DNA of 37,729 nucleotides. Origin: Lewinellaceae bacterium (GTDB lineage: Bacteria > Bacteroidota > Bacteroidia > Chitinophagales > Saprospiraceae). Location: contig CANHEE010000016.1 of NCBI GenBank assembly GCA_947459655.1, positions 1 to 37,729 on the forward strand, read 5' to 3'. A program made the translations under genes and the position numbers. Shown here piece after piece: positions 24,721-32,980 of the stretch. The notes below the pieces were generated by a model. It was not told the DNA's origin. It saw nothing but the letters and a program-made list of their open reading frames with translations, and searched no databases. Every line of letters starts with the position of its first letter. Position 1 is the first letter of the stretch.

Positions 24721-25926
24721 TTAGGGTAAAAAATGGGTTTCTACCAAAGTGCCTTTTTCTAGCGGAGTTGTGGAGACCGGAAGAAAAACAATCGCATTGG
24801 AAGCTGCAAAAGAATGCATCATATTGGATTCCTGACCTTCAAGTATTTTCACCACATCATTCGTTGCATATGCTCTTAAAAACAGTTCTCTGTCGCCCTT
24901 AACGACAAATTCATCTGCGAGCGGAAGCATGGCCGATCGAAGCGAAATATCGCTAAAACCACTCAATTTTTTCAGTACAGGCAAAACATATTCGTAAAAA
25001 CAAACCAGCGCAGCAGCAGGATTTCCGGGCAAAGCAAACACCCATTTGGGTGAGGTACTATGGAGATATTTCCCCGCGAACAAGGGTTTGCCGGGTTTCT
25101 GAGCAACCTTGTAAAAAACTTGCTCCACACCCAAAGAGAAGAGTGTATCTTTTACAAGATCGTACTTGCCCACAGAAATTCCTCCTGAAATGATGACTAC
25201 ATCCGATGACCAAAGCATTTTTTTTATGGTATCATAGGTCTTTTTGGGCTGATCAGGTACCGATTTTACAGCCGCCGTCCTGAAATTATCCCTATTTAGA
25301 GCTGCCTTTAAGGCAAAAGTATTGGACTCGTAAATCTGCCCTGCCCCGAGAGGGATGCCAGGCTTTTTCAGTTCATTTCCGGTTGCCAGCACCGATACCA
25401 GCGGCCTTGCCACTACTCGAATACTGGTGATTCCCAAAGCGCTTAGCCAGCCAATTGCTGCCGGATTGAGCAGCATTCCTGCAGACATAGCCTTCTCCCC
25501 CGCTTTAATTTGTGCACCTCTCTTGCGGATATTGGCATGGGGTTTCAGTTCGCTGGAGTGGAAGATCAACCTTTTTCCCTTGCGCTCAGCCTTTTCCTGA
25601 ATGACGATGCAATTAGCGTTTTTAGGCACAGGAGCGCCGGTAAAAATACCGATGGCGGTGTTTTTTTCTATGCATTCAACAGGCTTTCCGCCTGCCCTGA
25701 TTTCCCCTATCAGTGGCATATCAATCAACTGCTCAGCTTCCTGAAAATTTTCAACACATACCGCAAACCCATCCATAGCCGAATGATCAAAAGAAGGTAA
25801 ATCCAGAGCGGAATATACATCCTCCGCAAGAATATATCCTTGAGCATCAGCAACTTTCATGGAAACAGCGGGCATCTGCCCTATCTGACCGAACAAAACC
25901 GCCTTGGCTTCTTTTACGCTTAGCAC
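24721..25926 (-). CDS. moeA: Molybdopterin molybdenumtransferase MoeA
   Basis: The 401-residue protein inserts molybdate into adenylylated molybdopterin. The N-terminal half has LPSFDHSAMDGFAV (43-56) and GEIRAGG. The MoCF-biosynthesis domain has STGN-type VLATGNELKKPG, then ISGGISVGKYD and ALPGNPAA. The start is GTG at 25926, giving VLSVKEAKAV; no ATG exists upstream in frame within a plausible distance, and the family N-terminus aligns here. The length is as usual (about 400). The C-terminal domain IV is present. Confidence 0.92.
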   Translation of the reverse strand: MLSVKEAKAVLFGQIGQMPAVSMKVADAQGYILAEDVYSALDLPSFDHSAMDGFAVCVENFQEAEQLIDMPLIGEIRAGGKPVECIEKNTAIGIFTGAPVPKNANCIVIQEKAERKGKRLIFHSSELKPHANIRKRGAQIKAGEKAMSAGMLLNPAAIGWLSALGITSIRVVARPLVSVLATGNELKKPGIPLGAGQIYESNTFALKAALNRDNFRTAAVKSVPDQPKKTYDTIKKMLWSSDVVIISGGISVGKYDLVKDTLFSLGVEQVFYKVAQKPGKPLFAGKYLHSTSPKWVFALPGNPAAALVCFYEYVLPVLKKLSGFSDISLRSAMLPLADEFVVKGDRELFLRAYATNDVVKILEGQESNMMHSFAASNAIVFLPVSTTPLEKGTLVETHFLP

Positions 25927-25992
25927 GATTTTCGAATTTTGCTTTCAAACAACCTCATTTTTATCCATTTTCTTGTATTTTCTAGCATCACA

Positions 25993-26718
25993 TTACAAAA
26001 GCAACTTGACGACCGCAATAACCATCACTGCCGAAAGGATATATTTCAGAACCAGGGTGTTTCCCCTTACACCGGTATAGCCACCTGCCAGCCCGCCGAC
26101 GACTGCTGCTGCAACCATCACTAGCATATTTGGAGAAAAAGATATGTCGCTGGTATAAAGTCCTGCCATTCCTGAAACGGAATTAACGAGGATAAAAAGT
26201 GCCGCCACCGCTGCTGATTCTTTGAGGTCTGCCCAGTGGAAAAGCAGTAAAACCGGCGAGAGCAAAACTCCGCCCCCGATGCCAATCATTCCAGATATCA
26301 GACCAATAACTGCCCCAATCACGAGTGCTGCTCCAAAGGGCATTTTTTTCTTTTCTGATGAAAAATCTGCTTCCCTAAAAAAGAGCAGACGCGCCACCGA
26401 CAGAAGAAGGCAGAATGCCAGCAAAAATTTGAATAAAAAGTCGCTTACGGGCCATTTCGCCCCCAAATAGGCCATCGGCACCGAAAGAATAATAAAGGGA
26501 AAAAAAAGTTCCTTTCTGAAAAAACCTGAACGGTAAAAATGCAAAAATGAAATCGCAGAAACCACCATATTCAGGAGCAAAGCTGTCGGTTTGATGAACG
26601 CCACACCATAGCCCAGTAAAACCATCAGCGCCAGATAACCACTTGCCCCACCATGTCCAACGGCAGCATACAAAAAGGCAATAATAGCCACGGTTATCAA
26701 AACTACACTGAATGCCAT
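25993..26718 (-). CDS. TSUP (TauE/SafE) family sulfite/sulfonate exporter-like membrane protein
   Basis: The 241-residue protein has about eight hydrophobic helices with the family's paired glycine-rich motifs, GHGGASGYLALMVL near residue 20 and GMIGIGGGVLLSPVLLL in the second half. TSUP members export sulfite, sulfonates or related anions. It is the first gene of the cofactor operon (66 bases upstream of moeA), so an anion linked to sulfur transfer or molybdoenzyme activity is plausible (inference). The start is ATG 26718; a TTG 27 bases upstream would only add a charged extension. Confidence 0.85.
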   Translation of the reverse strand: MAFSVVLITVAIIAFLYAAVGHGGASGYLALMVLLGYGVAFIKPTALLLNMVVSAISFLHFYRSGFFRKELFFPFIILSVPMAYLGAKWPVSDFLFKFLLAFCLLLSVARLLFFREADFSSEKKKMPFGAALVIGAVIGLISGMIGIGGGVLLSPVLLLFHWADLKESAAVAALFILVNSVSGMAGLYTSDISFSPNMLVMVAAAVVGGLAGGYTGVRGNTLVLKYILSAVMVIAVVKLLL

Positions 26719-26849
26719 TTTCCCATCAATATCTTTCAAATGCAAAGCTCCTTAAGAAGCTAATTTTCGGAGCTAAAATTACATTATTTATTCAATTTCC
26801 TGCTGAAATCCGCAATGTTGCACGCAGACACCAATCAATCAAGACAAAA

Positions 26850-27329
26850 TTATTTGCTATTGAAATAATTATAGATTTCGATTTCAGAATTCATCAAACC
26901 GATAGGCTGCGGATCTTTGGCTGGGTCAAAAGCATACAAAGCGCATAGCTCCGGTGTGGCGTTCATGTCAATGCAGATTCTGCTTTTGTCGTTTTTTATG
27001 CAGAGCAAATAGCGGGCACCTTTGTTGTCTACGTCCCTCACTGTCGGCCAGTTTTTGCGCAGCGAAAGTTTCACCATTTCGGTGGATTTTGCGCATTCCT
27101 GCATGGTATTTCTGAATTCTGCATCCGGAACTTTTGCCTGAATCCGCTGAACCTGAAGTGTGTCGGGACGAAAAAAAAGCACCGCCTTTTCTACCAAAAC
27201 AATGGTATCTGACGGCGTTCCATTGAGCAGAGTCGCCCGCGAGGATAAATCTGGTCCATCCTTACAGGAAAATATCATCAAAAACGCTGCAAAAAGTACC
27301 AAGACTGCAGCAACTTGTACAACTTTCAT
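26850..27329 (-). CDS. Putative lipoprotein of unknown function
   Basis: The 159-residue protein starts with a signal peptide and a lipobox-like end, LMIFSC, with Cys22 as the likely lipidated residue. The mature part has no family I recognise; it contains three further cysteines (residues 78, 108 and 117-130 region), which might form disulfides. The start is well supported by AAGGAG six bases before the ATG. It is an isolated gene between the TSUP operon and the POR-like SDR. Confidence 0.7.
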   Translation of the reverse strand: MKVVQVAAVLVLFAAFLMIFSCKDGPDLSSRATLLNGTPSDTIVLVEKAVLFFRPDTLQVQRIQAKVPDAEFRNTMQECAKSTEMVKLSLRKNWPTVRDVDNKGARYLLCIKNDKSRICIDMNATPELCALYAFDPAKDPQPIGLMNSEIEIYNYFNSK

Positions 27330-27346
27330 AGTATCTCCTTTGGCCG

Positions 27347-27354
27347 CAAAAATA
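27347..27354 (-). promoter_or_regulatory. Possible -7 promoter element for the lipoprotein gene
   Basis: On the minus strand the sequence reads TATTTTTG, matching TAnnTTTG, 17 bases before the ATG. It lies just upstream of the Shine-Dalgarno sequence, so the leader would be very short. No -33 element was found at the right spacing. Confidence 0.3.
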
Positions 27355-27495
27355 GCTTTTTATTGGCTGTCGGGATAGCAAGACCCTCTAATTTGTTCTC
27401 CCAAAACCGCATACTGCATGAATACCTCCACAAACTTTTTATTTCCCCATGAAAATGCTCTTTTTGCTTCGGGGTGAATGTACAAGACTGCTCTT

Positions 27496-28446
27496 TTAGT
27501 CTGCATTTTCAAGTAAACGGCCGCTCAGGAACAACAGTTCGAGACTACTATCCCAAAGGTCTTTCATTTTTTGGGCATCATGAGATTCTTCAGATGCAGC
27601 GCTGGGTTTTTCCCTGTCAAAATACTTGCCGCTGATGCCCAGGTATTCATCCGACCACATAATTTTCGCTATGATCTCACCTGATTTTTCAGGGGTAGAA
27701 ACAGCTCCACGGGTAACTAACGGCAGTACATACTTCAAAAACCACTTTCGCAGCAGCTTTTTATTGAGTCCGCCCAGCCCGGTGTCGGGCATCAGTCCTG
27801 GATTGATGGCATTGACGGCGATGCCCCCAAAATTGTTCAGAGGAAGTCGCCTGGCAAGCATGTTTGTATACAAGACCATGCACAATTTTGAGGTTGAGTA
27901 CCGCTGCGATCCGGAATCCCTCCTACTGCTATCCGCAGGATTTGGATAAGCCAGTTGCTTTGCACTGGTATAATTTGGCCGAAATGCCCTCATCGGTCCG
28001 TCATTGCGATGCAACTCACTGCTGATGAGGATGATTCTGGCGTCTTTTACCATATCAGGAAGCAGAAGATACACCAACAAAAAATGACTTAGGTAATTTA
28101 CCTGAAATGTCATTTCGATGCCGTCTTCCGTAAACTCAGGTACATCATTACCTGAAAGACCAGCATTGCAGATGATTCCGTGCAAAGGTGGAAACTTACC
28201 CTGCTTGTATGCATCTACAAATGCCCTCACTTGGACGAGCGATGCCAGGTTGCAGGGCACGTAGCAAATGTTTCCATTTCCCGTCAGTCGAATCAAATCT
28301 GATACAGCAGCCGAGGCTTTAGACTCATCTCTGCAGGCCAGCACCAGCTGCCAGTCGGGTTTATGCAAAGCCAGGTGTTTTGCTGTGGCAAAGCCCAGTC
28401 CGGTATTTGCTCCAGTAATGATGACGGTTTTTATGACCTTACTCAT
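27496..28446 (-). CDS. SDR family protein, protochlorophyllide reductase/retinol dehydrogenase-like
   Basis: The 316-residue protein is longer than the other SDRs here. It has TGANTGLG (11-18), CNLASLVQVRAF (65-76), CNAG (93-96), ISSELHR (141-147) and YSTSK with Tyr183 and Lys187, as in the light-dependent protochlorophyllide reductase and retinol dehydrogenase-like branch. No chlorophyll genes are visible, so its substrate is open. I use the ATG at 28446, which overlaps the lipocalin end by 8 bases; a TTG start 30 bases upstream is the alternative. It is likely in one transcript with the lipocalin. Confidence 0.85.
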   Translation of the reverse strand: MSKVIKTVIITGANTGLGFATAKHLALHKPDWQLVLACRDESKASAAVSDLIRLTGNGNICYVPCNLASLVQVRAFVDAYKQGKFPPLHGIICNAGLSGNDVPEFTEDGIEMTFQVNYLSHFLLVYLLLPDMVKDARIILISSELHRNDGPMRAFRPNYTSAKQLAYPNPADSSRRDSGSQRYSTSKLCMVLYTNMLARRLPLNNFGGIAVNAINPGLMPDTGLGGLNKKLLRKWFLKYVLPLVTRGAVSTPEKSGEIIAKIMWSDEYLGISGKYFDREKPSAASEESHDAQKMKDLWDSSLELLFLSGRLLENAD

Positions 28447-28963
28447 GTATGGTTTTCTGTAATTTTGCAGTATCAAAACCCTGTTTTTTCAGTTTGCTGA
28501 GTATTTCAGTGTACAATTCTTCGGACATTACCGGTTTTCGGGATAAAATCCACAGATATTCCCTGTTCGGATGTCCCACAACCGCATAACTGTAGTCATC
28601 GGCAAGGCCAATAATCCAGTACTTACCTCTGAAGGGCCAGAAAAACTGAACCTTGAGTCGTGCATTACCGCTACTTTGGTCCACAAATGCTTTACCCTTG
28701 ATGTAGGATAATTTTCCGCGCAACCCATTTTTATTGCATCGATTTTCAACAATGATATAGCCCTTTTCTGTGGGTGTATAAGTAGCAGTAGTACAATAGC
28801 ATCCCTGCTGAAAACGCTGCGGGAAAGAAGCAATCTCATACCACTTCCCGGCATATTTCTGAAGGTCAACATAAGGCACGGTGGCCAGTGGTTGGGCGGG
28901 AGCGGACTGAAACAGGCGTAGAAACATAATGACAGGCAGGATGGTGGACAGATATTTTTTCAT
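28439..28963 (-). CDS. Bacterial lipocalin (Blc-like)
   Basis: The 174-residue protein has a signal peptide (MKKYLSTILPVIMF...APAQ, cleavage near residue 24) and the lipocalin signature GKWYEIA (39-45), with YLWILSRKP near residue 136 as in E. coli Blc. Blc proteins bind fatty acids or lysophospholipids and act in membrane maintenance under stress. Unlike Blc, it lacks a lipobox cysteine, so it is predicted soluble and exported. The ATG at 28963 is used; an upstream GTG/TTG-type extension lacks signal-peptide character. The stop overlaps the POR-like SDR start. Confidence 0.88.
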   Translation of the reverse strand: MKKYLSTILPVIMFLRLFQSAPAQPLATVPYVDLQKYAGKWYEIASFPQRFQQGCYCTTATYTPTEKGYIIVENRCNKNGLRGKLSYIKGKAFVDQSSGNARLKVQFFWPFRGKYWIIGLADDYSYAVVGHPNREYLWILSRKPVMSEELYTEILSKLKKQGFDTAKLQKTIHE

Positions 28964-29024
28964 TGCAAATTTTGAGACAATATACAACTAATTACAATAA
29001 ATATCAATATCCCAAACCAGTCTG

Positions 29025-30335
29025 CTATCTACCTAAAAATGCCCTGACGGTTGAAAAGGAAACTTTTTTGTCCTCAAAATAGTCCAGGGCTGCTATTACC
29101 TGCGCTTCCGAGGCCTGCAAATGGTTAAGAATATTGGTAAGGTGCATTTTCATGTGCCCTTTCTGAATACCTGTGGTAGTTAGCGAACGTACTGCAGCAA
29201 AATTCTGTGCCAGTCCGACTGCAGCAATGATCTGCATCAATTCAGTCGCACCGGGATTCCCAAGGATATCCAACGCACATTTTGCCATAGGATGCAGATG
29301 AGTCAATCCACCAACCGTGCCAACTGCCAGTGGGATATCCAACCAGAAGCGAAAGATTCCGTCCCGCACTTCGCAGTGACTAAGACTTCTGTACTGGCCA
29401 TCTCTTGCCGCAAATGCGTGACCACAGGCCTCAATTGCTCTAAAATCGTTGGCAGTGGCCAGTATCACCGCATCAACGCCATTGAATATTCCCTTGTTGT
29501 GCGTCGTTGCGCGGTAGGAATCTATTTCGGCAATCCGAATGGCTTTGGCAAATTTTTCTGCGAAGCAATCCGCTTCCATACCAAGATTTTTATCCCACAA
29601 TTTTTCGACTGGACATTCAACGCTCGCCCGCACTATACATTCGGGCGTAAAATTGGACAATATAGCCATGATGACTGTCGCAGATCCTGGTTGGTGCTGC
29701 AAACCATCTGCTTCTGCAAAAATATCGTTCAGCAGCATTCCAATTTCCTCAAGCACAGAGTTGATGAAATTGGCTCCCATCGTGTCGCAGGTTTCAAAAT
29801 TCACTCTTATCTGATAGTATTCCGGCTCCATGCTCGTCATGTCCAGCAGCTCCATATCGAGAATGCCACCACCCCTTTTTTCCATGTTTCGGGTAAGGTG
29901 TGCTGTTTCTTCAAGCAATTTTTGCCGAATTTCCGGAAAGGCGGCTAATAGTGCAGAAGCATCCCCAGGCCACGAAAAATGGAGCTGACCCACTTTTCTG
30001 GTACCCAGCACCTCACAGTTGAAACCACCGCGCTCCATCCAATATTTTGCGGATGCCGATGCCGCAGCTACAACCGAGCTTTCTTCTATGACCATCGGCA
30101 CGCAGTACACCTTTCCGTTGATGACAAAATTGGGTGCCAGTGAGAACGGCATCACGAAATTGGAAACGGTATTCTCGCTGAATCCATCAAGAACCTTCTG
30201 AACCTCACTGCCCGGCTGTTGAAATGATTTCATCAACTGAAGTGTTTCCTCCGGATTAGAGGCATAATGCTCTGCCACCCATTTGGCTTTGGCCTCTTTG
30301 GATAGTTTTGAAAAGCCGTTTACTGAAGTACCCAT
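29025..30335 (-). CDS. mvaA: Hydroxymethylglutaryl-CoA reductase, class II (bacterial type)
   Basis: The 436-residue enzyme interconverts HMG-CoA and mevalonate. Class II active-site elements are all visible: EESSVVAAAS with Glu85 nearby, DTMGANF (184-190), HNKGI with Lys281, ANDFRA with Asp297, and GHMKMH with His394. These spacings agree with Pseudomonas mevalonii HMGR. In Bacteroidota class II enzymes usually serve isoprenoid biosynthesis, but direction is not decided by sequence. The ATG at 30335 was chosen over a TTG 18 bases upstream. No other mevalonate gene is nearby. Confidence 0.93.
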   Translation of the reverse strand: MGTSVNGFSKLSKEAKAKWVAEHYASNPEETLQLMKSFQQPGSEVQKVLDGFSENTVSNFVMPFSLAPNFVINGKVYCVPMVIEESSVVAAASASAKYWMERGGFNCEVLGTRKVGQLHFSWPGDASALLAAFPEIRQKLLEETAHLTRNMEKRGGGILDMELLDMTSMEPEYYQIRVNFETCDTMGANFINSVLEEIGMLLNDIFAEADGLQHQPGSATVIMAILSNFTPECIVRASVECPVEKLWDKNLGMEADCFAEKFAKAIRIAEIDSYRATTHNKGIFNGVDAVILATANDFRAIEACGHAFAARDGQYRSLSHCEVRDGIFRFWLDIPLAVGTVGGLTHLHPMAKCALDILGNPGATELMQIIAAVGLAQNFAAVRSLTTTGIQKGHMKMHLTNILNHLQASEAQVIAALDYFEDKKVSFSTVRAFLGR

Positions 30336-30350
30336 TGTCAGATTTTTGCG

Positions 30351-30378
30351 CAAATGTACAATAATAGTCAGATATCAA
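30351..30378 (-). promoter_or_regulatory. Bacteroidota-type promoter for HMG-CoA reductase
   Basis: On the minus strand TTG (30378-30376) is followed after 17 bases by TACATTTG (30358-30351), both halves fitting the consensus. The ATG at 30335 lies 15 bases downstream, so the leader is very short. Confidence 0.5.
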
Positions 30379-30592
30379 CGCGGTTTGCTTTGACGGAGAG
30401 GAGAATTAAAAGGCTGACCCGCCTGATACGACCGGCGTCATTTTGACGAAAATGGAAACTCAAACATCTCTCAATGCAATTTTGTTGCGACTCGGCTGAT
30501 CAACTAATTTGAGGTAGTATGCCAGTAGGCATTGGTATTAGTGTGTAGAATGAGCGACCGATGTGCATTAGCAGTCTGATCAGGTGAAATAC

Positions 30593-30623
30593 TTTGATAA
30601 CTGATTTTCGATTTGTAGTTTTG
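30593..30623 (+). promoter_or_regulatory. Bacteroidota-type promoter for the sugar nucleotidyltransferase
   Basis: TTTG at 30593-30596 is followed after 19 bases by TAGTTTTG at 30616-30623. Both boxes and their spacing match the Bacteroidota consensus. The ATG at 30635 follows within a short leader. Confidence 0.55.
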
Positions 30624-30634
30624 CAGCTATTTTT

Positions 30635-31633
30635 ATGAAAGCAATCATTCCGGTAGCAGGTGCAGGCACGAGGCTACGTCCGCATACATACACACAACCC
30701 AAGCCACTGATTCCCGTGGCAGGCAAACCCATTATTTCGCATATAGTGGATACCCTGAGAGGTTCCGGCATCCGCGAATTTGTTTTCGTTATCGGCTATC
30801 TCGGTGAGAAAATCAGGGATTTTCTGAAAGAAACTTATGGCAGTGAAGACATCGAAATGAGCTTCATTCAGCAGGAACAACGTGAAGGGCTTGGCCATGC
30901 AGTATGGACGGCGCGACATTCCTTCTCCAAAGAAAAAGAAATTCTGATTGTAGTTGGAGACATCATATTTGAAGCCGATCTCGCCTCTGTACTCGCCTCT
31001 CCCTGCTCTATGCTGGGCATTAGAAAAGTAGAGGACCCACGCGAATTTGGCGTGGTAGAGATGAGTGAGGATGATGACTTTGTCAAAAAACTGATTGAAA
31101 AACCCAGAATACCGAAATCAGATCTTGCCATCACCGGAATTTACAAAATAAATGACATTCCGATGCTGCTTGATTGCCTTCAGATCAACATTTCCAACGA
31201 TGTACGAACCCACGGTGAAATTCAACTGACAGATGCGTTGGACAATATGATTGAGCAAGGCTGCAAATTCAGGACTTTCAATGTAGACATCTGGTTTGAT
31301 TGCGGCAAAAAAGAAGTACTCCTCGAAACCAACGTCATGCTTCTTGACAAACAACCTTACCAGGAAACCCCGGTCTTCGAAAACACCATATTCATTCATC
31401 CGGTAAGCATCGGAGATAACTGCAAAATAAGCAATTCCATCATTGGTCCACATGTTACTGTCGGGAAGGGCAGCTCGATAGACTCCGGTATCATCAAAAA
31501 CTCCATCATCGGAAGTTTCGCATCACTGAATGAGGTGGTCTTGCAACAGTCCATTATTGGAAACGACACTGCCGTACACGGTCTGCGTCAAAGTCTTAAT
31601 CTGGGCGACAACACAGAGATTGATTTCAGATAA
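30635..31633 (+). CDS. Sugar-1-phosphate nucleotidyltransferase (RmlA-like) with left-handed beta-helix tail
   Basis: The 332-residue protein begins with the pyrophosphorylase signature: GAGTRLRPHTYTQPKPLIPV (9-28). The catalytic region continues to about residue 240, then hexapeptide repeats (IGDNCKISNSIIGPHVTVG and similar) form a left-handed beta-helix. It should make an NDP-sugar, such as dTDP- or UDP-glucose, from NTP and sugar-1-phosphate; the exact sugar cannot be told. The longer form with a beta-helix differs from short RmlA and resembles regulated or thermophile-type enzymes. First gene of a plus-strand set with DUF4286 and queG. Confidence 0.88.
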   Translation: MKAIIPVAGAGTRLRPHTYTQPKPLIPVAGKPIISHIVDTLRGSGIREFVFVIGYLGEKIRDFLKETYGSEDIEMSFIQQEQREGLGHAVWTARHSFSKEKEILIVVGDIIFEADLASVLASPCSMLGIRKVEDPREFGVVEMSEDDDFVKKLIEKPRIPKSDLAITGIYKINDIPMLLDCLQINISNDVRTHGEIQLTDALDNMIEQGCKFRTFNVDIWFDCGKKEVLLETNVMLLDKQPYQETPVFENTIFIHPVSIGDNCKISNSIIGPHVTVGKGSSIDSGIIKNSIIGSFASLNEVVLQQSIIGNDTAVHGLRQSLNLGDNTEIDFR

Positions 31634-31658
31634 CTAATTTAAAGACACCAGATGCAGC

Positions 31659-31958
31659 ATGCTGATTTACAATGTAACCATTAATATTGACGAAAGTGTG
31701 GCCGATGAATGGGTGCAGTGGATGAAGAAAGTGCATATGCCGGAAGTCGTTGCAACAGGTTGTTTCCTTGAATCGAGGCTTTGCAGGGTATTTGGCGAAG
31801 AACAGGGAGGGCGCACCTACGCCGCACAGTACACTTGCAAAAATATCACCGACTTTGACCGTTACCAGCGTGAATTTGCATCTGCTCTGCAGGCGGATGC
31901 CCTGAAAAGATATGATGGCAAATTTGCCGCATTCCGCACCCTTATGGAAATCGTCTGA
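31659..31958 (+). CDS. DUF4286 family protein
   Basis: The 99-residue protein opens with MLIYNVTINIDESVADEW and continues with KKVHMPEVVATGCF, the pattern of DUF4286, a small ferredoxin-fold family almost restricted to Bacteroidota. Its function is unknown. It starts 25 bases after the nucleotidyltransferase stop and ends four bases before the queG start, so it is likely translated with queG. Confidence 0.85.
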   Translation: MLIYNVTINIDESVADEWVQWMKKVHMPEVVATGCFLESRLCRVFGEEQGGRTYAAQYTCKNITDFDRYQREFASALQADALKRYDGKFAAFRTLMEIV

Positions 31959-31962
31959 TGGC

Positions 31963-32886
31963 ATGACAAGGGAAAACACCATTTTTCTAAAACAAAAGGC
32001 CTACGAACTTGGATTTGAATTCGTGGGTGTAAGTAAGGCAGAGGAACTCACCGAAGAGGCCAAGCAATTGGAAAAATGGCTAAACAATCGCTACCATGGC
32101 GAAATGGCCTATATGGAAAACCATTTCGAAAAGCGCATTGATCCGAGAAAACTGGTTGAAGGCGCAAAATCGGTGGTGAGCCTGATGTTCAACTACCACA
32201 ATCCCCAAAAGCAAGCGGACAATGATGCACCAAGGATATCACAATACGCCTACGGAGAGGATTACCATCATGTCATCAAAGACAAACTGAAAACACTCCT
32301 TGACGCGCTCCGTGAAAAAGCTGGCGAAATTAGTGGCCGCTGCTTCGTAGATTCAGCTCCGGTTATGGAGAGGGAATGGGCAAAACGGAGCGGTAACGGC
32401 TGGATTGGAAAACACACATTGCTAATCCATCCCAAAAGAGGCTCATACTTTTTTCTTGCAGAATTAATCCTGGATATTGAACTGGAGGCGGATGGTCCGA
32501 TGAAAGACTATTGCGGTACTTGTAAGAGGTGCATTGATGCCTGTCCGACCGATGCCATCGCTCCTTCCGGTTATCTCCTGGATGCATCAAAGTGCATTTC
32601 CTATCTGACTATCGAACTAAAGGACGCCATCCCTGCTGAATTTAGCGGAAAAATGGACAACTGGATGTTCGGCTGCGATGTCTGCCAGGAAGTCTGCCCA
32701 TGGAACCGTTTCTCACGCAAACACCTGGAACCTGCCTTTGAACCCGAACCACGGCTGCTGAGTATGTCCCAAAAAGATTGGAAGGAACTCAACCGCGAGC
32801 TTTTTGGTCTGCTCTTTGCCAAATCTGCTGTGAAAAGAACAAAATTTGAAGGATTGATGCGCAATATCGTTTTCCTGGAGCAGTGA
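31963..32886 (+). CDS. queG: Epoxyqueuosine reductase QueG
   Basis: The 307-residue enzyme carries out the last step of queuosine synthesis, reducing epoxyqueuosine in tRNA with a cobalamin cofactor. The catalytic Asp130 is in VDSAPVMEREWA. Two 4Fe-4S clusters are bound by CGTCKRCIDACP (Cys184, 187, 190, 194) and by Cys211 plus CDVCQEVCP (Cys238, 241, 245). The ATG at 31963 gives the standard N-terminus; an ATG 51 bases upstream would overlap DUF4286. Length fits the shorter QueG class without HEAT repeats at the C-terminus. Confidence 0.95.
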   Translation: MTRENTIFLKQKAYELGFEFVGVSKAEELTEEAKQLEKWLNNRYHGEMAYMENHFEKRIDPRKLVEGAKSVVSLMFNYHNPQKQADNDAPRISQYAYGEDYHHVIKDKLKTLLDALREKAGEISGRCFVDSAPVMEREWAKRSGNGWIGKHTLLIHPKRGSYFFLAELILDIELEADGPMKDYCGTCKRCIDACPTDAIAPSGYLLDASKCISYLTIELKDAIPAEFSGKMDNWMFGCDVCQEVCPWNRFSRKHLEPAFEPEPRLLSMSQKDWKELNRELFGLLFAKSAVKRTKFEGLMRNIVFLEQ

Positions 32887-32957
32887 AAATGAACTGCGTT
32901 ACCCTACCACCACAAAACCGAGGAAAAAAGCCTTTTTCCCTCAACAACTATTTTTAA

Positions 32958-32965
32958 TATTTTTG
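32958..32965 (+). promoter_or_regulatory. Possible -7 promoter element for the outer-membrane protein gene
   Basis: The sequence reads TATTTTTG, 16 bases before the ATG at 32981. No TTG was found at the proper distance upstream. The leader would be short and A-rich, as is common in highly expressed Bacteroidota genes. Confidence 0.35.
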
Positions 32966-32980
32966 CAAAAAATTATAAAA

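Larger units (their letters stand above)
30336..30634. other. Divergent promoter region between HMGR and the sugar nucleotidyltransferase
   Basis: This 299-base spacer holds one candidate promoter at each end, both of the TTG/TTTG-N17-19-TAnnTTTG type. In between no gene or repeat was noticed. Confidence 0.6.

Noticed and set aside
26750-26790. Inverted repeat AGCTCC/GGAGCT upstream of the TSUP gene
   Set aside because: The stem is only six base pairs with a long loop and lacks a following T-run in either useful direction.
29292-29948. A 218-codon open frame on the plus strand within the HMG-CoA reductase gene
   Set aside because: It is antisense to a gene with all catalytic residues, and its translation is cysteine/histidine-rich without family likeness.
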